From assembly GCF_900111935.1 (NCBI RefSeq), contig NZ_FOYN01000001.1, positions 542,069 through 606,068 of the forward strand: a DNA stretch of 64,000 nt. Reading direction: 5' to 3'. The translations under genes and the position numbers were made by a program. A model generated the notes under the pieces. The model worked only from the letters and a program-made list of their open reading frames with translations. It was not told the origin of the DNA and searched no databases. This document shows, one piece after another, positions 43,433-52,287 of the stretch (position 1 is its first letter; each line of letters begins with the position of its first letter). The stretch comes from Halorubrum sodomense (GTDB lineage Archaea; Halobacteriota; Halobacteria; Halobacteriales; Haloferacaceae).

Positions 43433-44506
43433 ATGGAACACCGCGAACTCGGTAACTCGGGCGTCGAGGTCTCGGAGGTCGGCTTCGGCGCGTGGGTCGT
43501 CGGCACCGACTGGTGGGGCGACCGCTCGGACGACCAGGCGGTCGAGATGGTCGAGGAGGCGCTCGACGCCGGCGTCACCTACGTCGACACCGGCGACGTG
43601 TACGGCCACGGCGACAGCGAGGAGATCATCGGGAAAGCGATCGACGGCCGCCGCGACGAGGTGACGCTGTCGACGAAGGTCGGCTACGACTTCTACGACA
43701 ACCCCCAGGCCGGCCACGGCGAGCTCCCGAAGGAGCTGAACCGCGAGTACCTCACCGAGGCGTTCGAGGCCTCGCTCGACCGGCTCGACACCGACTACGT
43801 CGACGTGCTCCAGCTCCACAACGCCGACGTCGACGAGGTGACGCCCGAGGTGCGCGACCTCCTCAGCGAGTGGAAGGCCGACGGTCGCGTCGGCGCGCTC
43901 GGCTGGGCGCTCGGCCCCTCGATCGGCTGGCTCGCGGAGGGCGACGCCGCGATCGAGTACGAGGAGTTCGACGCGGTCCAGACCGTCTTCAACCTCTTCG
44001 AGCAGGAGCCCGGTCGCCACTTCGTCGAGACGATCCGCGAGTCCGGCTCGGACACATCCGTCATCGCCCGCGTCCCGCACTCGTCGGGCCTGCTCAACGA
44101 GCAGGTGACGCCTGACACCGTCCTCGGGGACGGCGACCACCGCTCGCACCGCCCGGAGGAGTGGTACGAGACGGGCTGGGAGAAGGTGGAGGCGATCCGC
44201 TTCCTCGAGGACCCGGACCACGCGGAGGGCACGCGCACGATGGCGCAGGCCGCGATCCGGTGGCTGCTCGCGCACGACGAGGTCGCCTCCGTCACGCCCA
44301 CCTTCCGCGACGGCGACGACATCGCCGAGTGGAGCGCCGCGAGCGAGGTGCCCCCGATCTCCGACGCCGAGTACGAGCGCCTCGACGAACTGTACGCCCG
44401 CAACTTCGACGTCGACCGCGACGACGGGATGGACGTCCTCCGCACCTCCGTCGACGGCGAGGACATCGAGGCGGCCGGCCTCGACAAGCGCGCGGCCTCG
44501 TACTGA
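43433..44506 (+). CDS. Aldo/keto reductase
   Basis: This 357-residue NADPH-dependent oxidoreductase has a (beta/alpha)8 barrel with the catalytic set Asp and Tyr in DTGDVYGHGDSEE, Lys in LSTKVGYD and His in LQLHNADV. The C-terminal part (RTMAQAAIRWLLAHDEVASV) binds cofactor. Substrate unknown. It is a single gene. TATA-like CGATAAGTG lies about 27 bases before the ATG. Confidence 0.93.
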   Translation: MEHRELGNSGVEVSEVGFGAWVVGTDWWGDRSDDQAVEMVEEALDAGVTYVDTGDVYGHGDSEEIIGKAIDGRRDEVTLSTKVGYDFYDNPQAGHGELPKELNREYLTEAFEASLDRLDTDYVDVLQLHNADVDEVTPEVRDLLSEWKADGRVGALGWALGPSIGWLAEGDAAIEYEEFDAVQTVFNLFEQEPGRHFVETIRESGSDTSVIARVPHSSGLLNEQVTPDTVLGDGDHRSHRPEEWYETGWEKVEAIRFLEDPDHAEGTRTMAQAAIRWLLAHDEVASVTPTFRDGDDIAEWSAASEVPPISDAEYERLDELYARNFDVDRDDGMDVLRTSVDGEDIEAAGLDKRAASY

Positions 44507-44798
44507 GCGGCGACGAGTCCCCTTTTCGCCGACCCGGACTGACCCGCTTCTTTCGCCTCGAAACCGCACGACAGCGACGGGCCGCGACCGCGCAGAACCA
44601 CTTTCACCGCGCCCCGGCCCGGCCGCGCCGCTGGCGGGCACGGAAACGGTGGCTCGGTGGAAACCCGTCGTCACAAGGGGCTCGGTGGGGGTAACCGACT
44701 CGTCATCGCCACCACGCCGACCGTTGCGCAGTCGCGGATATAAATGGCTCGCGACCGGTCCGGAACCCGTTTGAACCTCGACGCCCTCGGGTCCGCCT

Positions 44799-45539
44799 AT
44801 GCGGGAGGTGACGTTCCGGATCCACCACGCCGGGGAGCCGGAGTGCGAGGTGAGCGCTCGCCACCCGGAGGTGCGCTACCGGTCCGTCTCGTCGATGACC
44901 GGGAGCGGGCCCGAGCGCAAGCGGATCGCCGAACTCACCGGGCCGCCGGCCGAGATCGAGGCGTTCGTCGAGGAGTTCCGGGAGTTCGACCTGATCGTGT
45001 CCGCGGAGCCGCTGGCGCCGATCGAGGGGACCCACGCGTACGTCGCCCTGACGATCGACGTCTCGGCGGCCGACTGGGAGGGAATCAGCGAGCGCTTCTC
45101 GCGGATGGGGATCCACTACCGGACGGGGACGACCATCTCCGGGGGCGTCGAGCGCTGGACGGCGTACCTGGAGGACGCCGACGACCTCTCGGCGGTGATG
45201 CGCGAGCTGGAACGCGGCGGCAACGAGGTGGAGCTGGCCCGGAACGTGGAGCTCGCGTCGATCGAGCGCTCCCCGCAGCTCCCCGCGTCCGGCCTCCTCG
45301 ACGGGCTCACCGACAGGCAGCGGGAGGTCCTCGCGACCGCGATCGCCGCGGGCTACTACGACCACGGCGGCGGCGTCGGCGTCGAGGAGGTGGCGGCCGA
45401 GCTCGGACTCGGCACGACGACAGTGTGGGAACACCTCTCACGCGCCGAGTCCGCGGTGATGAACGCGCTGTTCGACCGGTTCGCCGAGGGCGAGCCGGTC
45501 GGGGCCGTCCGCGAGACCGATCGGTCTGATTCGTCGTAG
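44799..45539 (+). CDS. Bat-type helix-turn-helix regulator
   Basis: This 246-residue protein has an N-terminal alpha/beta sensor-like region with an ACT-like middle part (about 75-150) and a C-terminal HTH_10 domain (about 170-225: LTDRQREVLATAIAAGYYD, then VEEVAAELGLGTTTVWEHL). It is the second bacterio-opsin-activator-like regulator here and diverges considerably from the one at 41329. TATA-like GGATATAAAT lies at 44734-44743, some 55 bases upstream, and GTTTGAAC is nearer. Target unknown. Confidence 0.87.
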   Translation: MREVTFRIHHAGEPECEVSARHPEVRYRSVSSMTGSGPERKRIAELTGPPAEIEAFVEEFREFDLIVSAEPLAPIEGTHAYVALTIDVSAADWEGISERFSRMGIHYRTGTTISGGVERWTAYLEDADDLSAVMRELERGGNEVELARNVELASIERSPQLPASGLLDGLTDRQREVLATAIAAGYYDHGGGVGVEEVAAELGLGTTTVWEHLSRAESAVMNALFDRFAEGEPVGAVRETDRSDSS

Positions 45540-45587
45540 ATACGGCTCAGACCAACGTTTTTGTAGCTTCGAGACGGAGCGCCGCGT

Positions 45588-45779
45588 ATGGACGACGGAA
45601 CCGTCTCCGTGCCGGACGAGCAGTACGAGCGCCTCGCGGCCCTCGCCGCCGCCCGCGGCGTGAGCCCGGAGACGCAGGTCGCCCGGCTCATCGACGACGC
45701 GTACGCCGGCCTCGACGCCGACGGCGACGCCCCCGAGTCGCTCCCGCTCGGCGTCTGCGACGGCTCCGACGAGGAGTGA
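45588..45779 (+). CDS. Small ribbon-helix-helix-like protein
   Basis: This 63-residue protein has a short strand (TVSVPDEQYERL) followed by two helices (AALAAARGVSPETQVARLID), the layout of ribbon-helix-helix DNA-binding proteins. The tail is acidic. TATA-like GTTTTTGTAG lies about 25-30 bases before the ATG. There is no toxin gene next to it, so an antitoxin role is not supported. Confidence 0.65.
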   Translation: MDDGTVSVPDEQYERLAALAAARGVSPETQVARLIDDAYAGLDADGDAPESLPLGVCDGSDEE

Positions 45780-46074
45780 GTCGAGCGGCGGGAGGGCCAG
45801 GCGTCCGTGAGCTGCCGTGCCGGGCTCGACGGATCGATCGGCCGCCCTGTTATGCTCTCAACGCATTAGCCGCTGACTGTCGGGGGAAACACTGTCCCCG
45901 CAGGCGCGCTGTCGCCCCGGGCCGTGGCGGGCCGAAGCGTTCCGCCGACCGTTCGGAAAGTCACCGCGGCTCCGGGGCCGGAACCCGCGCATACGCTGCG
46001 TCCGCTACTGCCGAGTAATTTCAAACAGTTGTTAGGACGGTACTTTTATTAGTCGAAAACGTACCCGTGCTGGT

Positions 46075-46449
46075 ATGGGACTGTTTAGCAGTGGACCGAG
46101 TTACACCGATCGTGAAGAAAAGATGCTGGACTTAGTGTTCAACAGTTCGAATGACGGGAAGAGGAGAGACGCGATCGACAAATTGGCCCGCACTGAGAAC
46201 GCGGCGACGGCCTTAGACGAGATCGCGTACGACCACAGCGAACGGTGGGTGCGCCGAGAGGCTATTGACAAGTTGGAGTATGCTCGGGGGAAAGAAGAGC
46301 TAATGGAGCTCGCTTTCGACCTGGACGACGAAGATCTCCGGTTACGGTGCGTCGAGGCATTGGACTCGATTAACGCGGGTTCAGAACTAGCCGAAATCGC
46401 TCAGTACGACGACGGCTCCGTCGGCAAAAAGGCGTCCAAAGTGATGTAG
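46075..46449 (+). CDS. Small HEAT-repeat protein with atypical codon use
   Basis: This 124-residue protein contains about three HEAT-like helical repeats (KRRDAIDKLARTENAATALD, WVRREAIDKLEYARGKEELM, LRLRCVEALDSINAGSELAE). Such repeats usually bind proteins. Its codons include AGA, AGG, TTA, ATT and many A/T endings that are rare in the neighbours, so it was probably acquired recently. TATA-like CTTTTATTAG lies about 30 bases upstream. The gaps on both sides (295 and 223 bases) hold nothing else I can identify. Confidence 0.8.
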   Translation: MGLFSSGPSYTDREEKMLDLVFNSSNDGKRRDAIDKLARTENAATALDEIAYDHSERWVRREAIDKLEYARGKEELMELAFDLDDEDLRLRCVEALDSINAGSELAEIAQYDDGSVGKKASKVM

Positions 46450-46672
46450 TTCGGCGGGAACAGTTAACTCCCGGACACGACCGACAGCCCGTATCGGGAG
46501 GTTCGGACGGCCGGATGCAGAGCCTAACTGCCCTTCGAGATCTCAGTCGCCGAACACGCTCCGTACACTCAGTACGACTCTAACACGAACGTCGACCGAG
46601 GACTTCGCCACGGCCGTCGATCCGATCTCCGTCTCGGTCCCGGTCGCGCTCGCTCCGACTCTTCCGCCGCCG

Positions 46673-48067
46673 TCACCCGTCGTAGGGCCACCGCCCGCCC
46701 GTCTTCAGCTCCTCGACGTACCCCTCGTCGATGGCGTCGCGGATCGACTCTCGCGACCGGTGTTCGGCCTCGACTCCCCCCGTCGCGAACCGGGAGACGG
46801 CCGCCGTGACGAGCGTCGCCATCTCGCGGAGGTCACGGGAGTCGAGCTTGTCGAGGGTGTCGGCGTGGGTATGACCCCAGCCGCGGCCGGACTGGTCGCT
46901 CGTCGTCGAGGCCATCACGGCCGGGATCCCCTCCTGAACGAACGCCCACTGGTCGCCGTGCGGCGAGATCGTCTCGCCCGTTTCGAGCGGGGCGTCGAAC
47001 GCGTCCGCGACCGCCTCGAACGTCGAGCGCATCTCCTCGAACCCGTTCGTCCCCACGCGGAGGTTCCGGGAGCTACAGGCGCCGTCGAGGTTGACCACGC
47101 AGGCGATCTCCTCCTCGGGCGTCGTCTCCGCGGTGTGATACGCCCCCCACAGCCCGATCTCCTCGGAGCCGAAGGTGACGAGGCGCACCCGCGTGTCGAG
47201 GTCGTCCTCCACCGTCGCGAGCAGGCGCCCGACCTCCGCGACGAGCGCCGACCCGGCACCGTTGTCGTTGGCGCCGTCGCTCACGTCGTGGGCGTCCACG
47301 TGGGCGGTGAGGTACACCGCCTCGTCGGTGTCCGGGCCGACCTCCGCGACCGCGTTCACCGAGGTCGTCGGCTCGTTCCGGCAGTCGACGTCGAGCGAGA
47401 CGGTCGGGCGGTCGCCGTCCGCGGCGCCGTCTCCCGACCCGTCGCCGCCGCCCTCGGCCGCCGCGGCCAGCCGCGAGAGCCGGTCGCCGACCTCCTTCGA
47501 GACGCCGACAGCAGGGATCGGGCCCGGTCGGTTGTGGTAGCCGATCTCGCCGGTCGGCGGGAGCGCCCCCTCGATGTGGTTCCGGAAGACGAACCCGACC
47601 GCGCCGCGCTCCGCGGCCGCGACGTACTTCTCCATCCGGTGGATCCACCGGTCGCGGCTCTCCGGCGTGCGCGAGGAGGCCATCGCGACCGCCCCCTCCA
47701 GCTCGTCTTCCGCGGCCGCGAACTCCTCGTCGGTGCCGTCGCCCACGTCGACGAGCGGGGCCGTCACCTCGCCGCTCGGTGTGCCGGGCAGCGCGATCAC
47801 CTCGTGGGAGCTCTCGTGGTGCCGCTCGACGGGTCCCGACACCGACAGCGACGACTCGCCGCGCCACCAGCCGGGTATCTCGAACTCGTCGAGGCCGGCG
47901 TTCCGCAGGCCGGCTTCCTCGAACGCCTCGACGACGCGCTCGGCGCCGCGGCGCTCGCCGGTCGATCCCGCCATGCGATTCCCGATGTCGGTCAGGTCGG
48001 TGAGGAGGTCCCACCCGAAGTCGCTCGTCCGCGCGTCGCCCACGACGCGGTCCGGTAGCTCGGTCAT
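46673..48067 (-). CDS. M28-family zinc peptidase
   Basis: This 464-residue peptidase has a PA-type insert (about 95-190) and the M28 catalytic domain. Metal ligands are in TAHVDAHDVSDGANDNGAG, the catalytic Glu pair in FGSEEIGLWG, then Asp in VNLDGAC and His near GHTHADTLDKLD. M28 enzymes are aminopeptidases or carboxypeptidases. No signal peptide is seen, so it is probably cytosolic. A Gly/Asp-rich loop (about 195-215) is probably a salt-adaptation insert. Confidence 0.9.
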   Translation of the reverse strand: MTELPDRVVGDARTSDFGWDLLTDLTDIGNRMAGSTGERRGAERVVEAFEEAGLRNAGLDEFEIPGWWRGESSLSVSGPVERHHESSHEVIALPGTPSGEVTAPLVDVGDGTDEEFAAAEDELEGAVAMASSRTPESRDRWIHRMEKYVAAAERGAVGFVFRNHIEGALPPTGEIGYHNRPGPIPAVGVSKEVGDRLSRLAAAAEGGGDGSGDGAADGDRPTVSLDVDCRNEPTTSVNAVAEVGPDTDEAVYLTAHVDAHDVSDGANDNGAGSALVAEVGRLLATVEDDLDTRVRLVTFGSEEIGLWGAYHTAETTPEEEIACVVNLDGACSSRNLRVGTNGFEEMRSTFEAVADAFDAPLETGETISPHGDQWAFVQEGIPAVMASTTSDQSGRGWGHTHADTLDKLDSRDLREMATLVTAAVSRFATGGVEAEHRSRESIRDAIDEGYVEELKTGGRWPYDG

Positions 48068-48158
48068 ACGAAGTGGTAGGGCCGCGGGTGAAAAGGGGTT
48101 GCGGGAAGCGGAGCGGCGACCGTCTCACTTCGGCTCGTCGGCGTCTTCGGCCGCGGGG

Positions 48159-48494
48159 TCAGGCCGGATCCGCAGCGCTCACTTCGACCTCGACCTCGTC
48201 GGGGTCGACGCCGATCCGGGCGAACTGCGTCCGGACGTGGTCGCGGGCCGCCTCGACCGCCTGGTCGCGGGTGTCGAACCCGCGGGGCATCGGCTCCTCG
48301 AAGGCGACGCGGATCTCCTCGCCGTCGACGACGAGCGGGGAGCCGCCGCTCTCGACCTCGTAGAAGGAGTCGCACACCCACACGTACGGCGCGTCCTCGT
48401 CCGGCGCGCCCTTGTAGGCGGGCGGCTCCTCGCCGCGCTCGAACACCGTGCCGGTGAGGTCCGTCCCGCCGCCGCTGCCGCGAACGAGTATCAT
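48159..48494 (-). CDS. Conserved haloarchaeal protein (DUF7113-like)
   Basis: This 111-residue protein starts MILVRGSGGGTDLTGTVFER and continues with APYVWVCDSFYEVESGG and EEPMPRGFDTRDQAVEAARD. It looks like a small alpha/beta protein; I recall it as a haloarchaeal family of unknown function. The ATG at 48494 is chosen over the longer frame, whose first 29 residues are not protein-like. It diverges from the HerA-like gene with 119 bases between. Confidence 0.75.
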   Translation of the reverse strand: MILVRGSGGGTDLTGTVFERGEEPPAYKGAPDEDAPYVWVCDSFYEVESGGSPLVVDGEEIRVAFEEPMPRGFDTRDQAVEAARDHVRTQFARIGVDPDEVEVEVSAADPA

Positions 48495-48613
48495 GCCACG
48501 GGTACGGGGTCGAGCGGGATAAGGGCGCCGTGACGCCTGAGCGGTGGGAGAGCGACACGCACGGTCGCCGCCCGAGGGCAAACGCTTTCGGCCCGGCGAC
48601 CGGTGGATCCGCC

Positions 48614-50494
48614 ATGACGCTGGAGGATTTCACCGAGTTCAACGGTGACGACGACGCCGACGGCCGCGCGGACGAGGTCGACTCCGCGGCCGACGGCGGA
48701 AGCGCCGCTGACGCCGCCGACGCGCCCGGAGCCACCGCGGGGGCGGACGCGTCGTCGGGCGGGTCCGACGCGCGCGACGACGCCGAGGACGACGCCTTCG
48801 CCGCTTACGAGGCGACGCCGGCCGGCAGCGACGCGGGGCTCGGCGTCGTGTCGGTGTCGCAGGGGCTCCGCGTGGCCGAGGACGAGGAGGAGACGTCGCT
48901 GAAGGCGTTCGTCACGACGGACAACCGCGAGTCGGTGCGGCTCGGCAAGTACCTCCTGATCCCGTACCCGGACGGCGAGCGCCTGTTCTGTCGGATCACG
49001 GGCCTGGAGTACGCGCAGGAGTTCCAGTCGGACGACGCGACCGAGATCCACGCCCGTCGGCAGATGCGCCGCGACGAGTTCGCCGAGCGCGACTACAAGT
49101 TCGTCGCCGACCTGGAGCCGATGTCGGTGGTGTACGGCGAGGGCGAGGAGATGAAACGCCGGATGACGGACCGAGTTCCGAAGCCGGGCGCCGTCGTCGA
49201 GGAGGCGGCCGACGACGCCGAGATCAAGACGGGGCTGAAGATCCCCGACGACGGCGTCTTCCTCGGCCACCTCTCGGTCGGCGGCGAGAAGGTGCGGACC
49301 GCCGCGGAGCCCCCCACGGTCGACTACCGCGTGAAGGACGACTACGCCGACGGCGACCCGCTCGCCTTCCGGCACACGCTCGTCGCCGGCGGCACCGGAT
49401 CGGGGAAGACGCACGCCTCGAAGAACGTCCTCCGGCAGTACCTCGATTCCGACCGGACCTACCCGATGGGCGACGGCCGCGAGTCGCGGATGGCGGTCGT
49501 CCAGTTCGACCCGCAAGACGAGTACGCGCAGATGCACGACGACAACCCCGACCTCGACGACGCGTTCGCCCGGCGGCTGGAGCGCGAGGGGATCGCCCAC
49601 GGCGGCCACGACGACACCGTCGCCCTCGTGCCCCGCGTCGCGAACGCGACGTACCCCGGCGAGGGCCACCGCGCCGAGCGCGTCGAGTTCACGATACCCT
49701 TCTCGCTGGCGCGGGAGATGCCGTGGCTCGTCGCGGGCTCCGGGCTCAACGACAACCAGTACCCCGCGCTGCTGACGCTGCTCAACCGCTTCTTCGACAG
49801 CTACGGCGACTCGGGGACGTACAGCCAGTTCCTCTCGTACCTCGACGACCCGGCGCTCAAAGAGGAGCTCCACGAGAGCGGCCGGGTCCACGAGGCGACC
49901 TTCGACGCCGTCAAGCGCCGGGTCCGCGGGGTCCCGGGCGGCGTGTTCGACCAGGACGCGAAGCCGATCACGGAGCTGGACCACACGCTCGTCCGTCCCG
50001 GCGGGCTCTCGGTCGTCCCCACCTACCACCTGCCGACCTCCCGGCAGAAGGAGATCGTCGTCCTCGCGGTCGCGGGGCTGCTCATCGACGACAAGCTCTC
50101 GAACGACCCGGACAGCGACCGGATCAAGGAGACGCCGCTCCTCGTCGGGATGGACGAGGCCCACAACTTCCTCGCCGACGCCGACAACGTCCAGGCGCAG
50201 AAGGTGGTCCAGAAGTTCACCGAGGCCGCGAAGCAGGGCCGCAAGGAACGGCTGGGCCTGTTCCTGATCACGCAGGACCCGCAGGACGTGGCCGAATCGG
50301 TGTTCAAGCAGGTAAACACGAAGATCGTCTTGAACCTCGGCGACGAGGACGCGATCTCGAGCGTCAACATCCCGACGAACCTCGCCGGGAAGGTACCGTA
50401 CATGGAGAAGGGGCAGATGGTCGTCTACTCGCCGGACAACTCCGAGCCGGTCGAGCTGATCGGGCTCTCGGAGTGCGTGACCCGGCACGATTGA
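48614..50494 (+). CDS. HerA-like ATPase
   Basis: This 626-residue ATPase has a disordered acidic N-terminus (about 1-70), a beta-rich HAS-barrel-like domain (about 75-235) and a RecA-like motor. Walker A is AGGTGSGKT at 258-266, Walker B GMDEAHNFL, and the arginine-finger region FTEAAKQGRKERLG. HerA proteins are hexameric DNA translocases that usually work with NurA nuclease. No nurA, mre11 or rad50 is nearby, so this is an orphan relative whose role may differ. The ATG at 48614 follows 28 codons of non-conserved open frame. Confidence 0.88.
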   Translation: MTLEDFTEFNGDDDADGRADEVDSAADGGSAADAADAPGATAGADASSGGSDARDDAEDDAFAAYEATPAGSDAGLGVVSVSQGLRVAEDEEETSLKAFVTTDNRESVRLGKYLLIPYPDGERLFCRITGLEYAQEFQSDDATEIHARRQMRRDEFAERDYKFVADLEPMSVVYGEGEEMKRRMTDRVPKPGAVVEEAADDAEIKTGLKIPDDGVFLGHLSVGGEKVRTAAEPPTVDYRVKDDYADGDPLAFRHTLVAGGTGSGKTHASKNVLRQYLDSDRTYPMGDGRESRMAVVQFDPQDEYAQMHDDNPDLDDAFARRLEREGIAHGGHDDTVALVPRVANATYPGEGHRAERVEFTIPFSLAREMPWLVAGSGLNDNQYPALLTLLNRFFDSYGDSGTYSQFLSYLDDPALKEELHESGRVHEATFDAVKRRVRGVPGGVFDQDAKPITELDHTLVRPGGLSVVPTYHLPTSRQKEIVVLAVAGLLIDDKLSNDPDSDRIKETPLLVGMDEAHNFLADADNVQAQKVVQKFTEAAKQGRKERLGLFLITQDPQDVAESVFKQVNTKIVLNLGDEDAISSVNIPTNLAGKVPYMEKGQMVVYSPDNSEPVELIGLSECVTRHD

Positions 50495-50597
50495 CGAGAC
50501 GTATCCGCGCCCCTCTGCGCGACGCGGCGCGCCCCGGATTACCGCCGAGCCGGAGTCGCCGCCGCCCTTTTTATCTGGAGCGGGCGAACCGCCGCGT

Positions 50598-51053
50598 ATG
50601 AGCAAGCGCATCCTCGTCGCGGTCGACGGGTCGGAGGAGGCGGCCGAAGCGCTGCGGTTCGCGGCCGGCGAGTGGCCCGACGCCGACCTCACGGCGCTCC
50701 ACGTGATCAACCCCGCGGACTCGGCGACGGGCGCCGAGGGGGGGTTCCCGGGCGCCTCCGACCAGTGGTACAAGAGCGCCAAGCAGCGCGGCGAACGGAT
50801 TCTCTCCGAGGCGGTCGACGCGGTCGATCAGGAGATCGACACGCGGCTGGAGGTCGGGCGCCCGACGAAGACGATCCTCGCCATGGCGGGCGGCGAGAAG
50901 CCTGTCGGCGAGGACGGCGACGAGCCCGGCAAACCGTTCGACCACGTCGTGCTGGCGAGTCAGGGACGAACCGGAATCTCCCGGGTCCTCCTCGGCAGCG
51001 TCGCGGAGGGCGTTGTCCGCCGCGCCGAGGTGCCCGTCACGGTCGTTCGGTGA
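50598..51053 (+). CDS. UspA-type universal stress protein
   Basis: This 151-residue protein begins MSKRILVAVDGSEEAAEALR and carries the ATP-binding motif ASQGRTGISRVLLGSVAEGV, then EVPVTVVR. It is the third UspA protein in the window. An acidic loop (about 95-113) interrupts the domain. TATA-like CTTTTTATCT lies at 50567-50576, about 25 bases before the ATG, so it has its own leaderless promoter. Confidence 0.92.
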   Translation: MSKRILVAVDGSEEAAEALRFAAGEWPDADLTALHVINPADSATGAEGGFPGASDQWYKSAKQRGERILSEAVDAVDQEIDTRLEVGRPTKTILAMAGGEKPVGEDGDEPGKPFDHVVLASQGRTGISRVLLGSVAEGVVRRAEVPVTVVR

Positions 51054-51065
51054 GGGAGGCGCCGA

Positions 51066-51362
51066 TCACTCTTCGGCCCGCTCGGCTCGTTCGGCGGCGA
51101 CCACCTCGCCGACCATCGACCACCCCTCCTCGTCGGGGTCGGAGCGGCCGAGCAGGACCCGCTCGTAGTCCTCCGAGCTGATCAGCCGGAAGTCGGCGTC
51201 GCGGTCGGCGTCGGTCCGGACGCCCTCGCCGCGGAACTCCCGCTGAAAGAACTCCGTCGACGAGAACTCGAAGACGCCGGTCTCGCCGGAGTCGAGCTCG
51301 AGCCGTACCGGGCGGGGCTGGGCGTTGTGTATCCGTTTGGCGACGGGGTTGAGGTCGGGCAT
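51066..51362 (-). CDS. Conserved small haloarchaeal protein
   Basis: This 98-residue protein contains NPVAKRIHNAQPRPVRLELD, then ETGVFEFSSTEFFQREFRGE and FRLISSEDYERVLLGR. It appears to be a small beta-rich domain, possibly nucleic-acid binding, but I know no function. The ATG at 51362 is chosen because eight additional upstream residues look unrelated. It diverges from the DUF4013-like gene across a duplicated 33-bp sequence. Confidence 0.7.
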   Translation of the reverse strand: MPDLNPVAKRIHNAQPRPVRLELDSGETGVFEFSSTEFFQREFRGEGVRTDADRDADFRLISSEDYERVLLGRSDPDEEGWSMVGEVVAAERAERAEE

Positions 51363-51389
51363 ACCGGCGTGTCGCGCGGACGCCACTAT

Positions 51390-51455
51390 AACGCGTCGCC
51401 TTGCCGCCGGACACGTCGACGTAACGCGTCGCCTCGCCGCCGGACACGTCGACGT
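51390..51455. repeat. 33-bp tandem duplication in a divergent promoter region
   Basis: Two head-to-tail 33-base units (51390-51422 and 51423-51455) differ by one base (T or C at the twelfth position). Each contains ACACGTCGACGT, itself nearly palindromic (ACGTCGACGT is perfect). They sit between two divergent genes, next to TATA-like ACTTTAATAC at 51462-51471. They could be a doubled operator. Confidence 0.85.
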
Positions 51456-51502
51456 AGTACTACTTTAATACCTCACGGCGCGTGTAGACCGTGAGAATCA
51501 CC

Positions 51503-52234
51503 ATGTTAGACGCATCGCTCACGTATCTCCGCGACGGCGACGACGCCGTCATCACCGCCGTCATCGGCGGGCTCCTGCTGCTCGCGAGCCCGCTCGTCAT
51601 CCCATCGGTCCTGGTCCTCGGCTACCTCACGCGCGTCGTGCGGCGCACCGCCGACGGCGACGACGCCCCGCCGGCCTTCGAGGAGTGGGGAGAGCTGCTC
51701 GTCGACGGCCTGAAGGCGTTCGCCGTCGTCTTCGTCTACTCGCTGCTCCCGCTCGCGGTCGTCGCGACCGCCGCGGTCGTGAGCCTCGGCGCGTTCGTCG
51801 TGGTCCCGGGGAGCAGCGACGGCGGCGCGGGGGCGTTCCTCGGCGCCTTCGCCGTCGGGATCTTCGTCCTCGTCGCGGGGCTCGTCGCCCTCGCGCTGTC
51901 GCTCGTCGGGCTCTACGTGACGCCGGCGGCGCTCGCCGCGGTGGCGGAGTCGGGACGGGTCGGTGACGGGTTCGCCGTCGGGACGCTCTGGGGCGTCGTC
52001 ACGAAGCGGGCGTACGCGACCGGGTGGCTCACGGCGGCGGTCGTCGTCCTCGCCGGCGCGCTCGCGATCGGCGTCCTCTCCGTGGTTCCGATCCTCGGGA
52101 CGATCGCCGGCGTGTTCGTCCAGTTCTACGCGCTCGTCGCCGCGGCCGCGATCGTCGGCTGGACGTGGACCGACGTGCGGCCGGTCGCGACGGAACCGTC
52201 CGAGCCGGAGTCCGCGGAACGGCCCGCGGTGTAA
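51503..52234 (+). CDS. DUF4013-like membrane protein
   Basis: This 243-residue protein has about five or six hydrophobic helices: near 15-40, 70-100, 108-140, 175-200 and 203-225. The motif LVLGYLTRVVRR with an early soluble loop (ADGDDAPPAFEEWGELLVDG) is characteristic of DUF4013 proteins, of unknown function. A GTG at 51491 is an alternative start, placed about 25 bases after TATA-like ACTTTAATAC. The C-terminal tail is short and acidic. Confidence 0.83.
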   Translation: MLDASLTYLRDGDDAVITAVIGGLLLLASPLVIPSVLVLGYLTRVVRRTADGDDAPPAFEEWGELLVDGLKAFAVVFVYSLLPLAVVATAAVVSLGAFVVVPGSSDGGAGAFLGAFAVGIFVLVAGLVALALSLVGLYVTPAALAAVAESGRVGDGFAVGTLWGVVTKRAYATGWLTAAVVVLAGALAIGVLSVVPILGTIAGVFVQFYALVAAAAIVGWTWTDVRPVATEPSEPESAERPAV

Positions 52235-52287
52235 CGGGTCGGCGTCAAAATCAGCGCGGAGAAGCAAAAACGGGCCGGACGGGAGCG

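Noticed and set aside
45588-45779. Toxin-antitoxin pair around the ribbon-helix-helix-like gene
   Set aside because: No toxin-like gene is adjacent; the following 295 bases hold no coding frame I can support.
48491-50782. 763-codon minus-strand frame opposite the HerA-like gene
   Set aside because: It is a shadow of the ATPase gene; the plus strand carries Walker A and B motifs.
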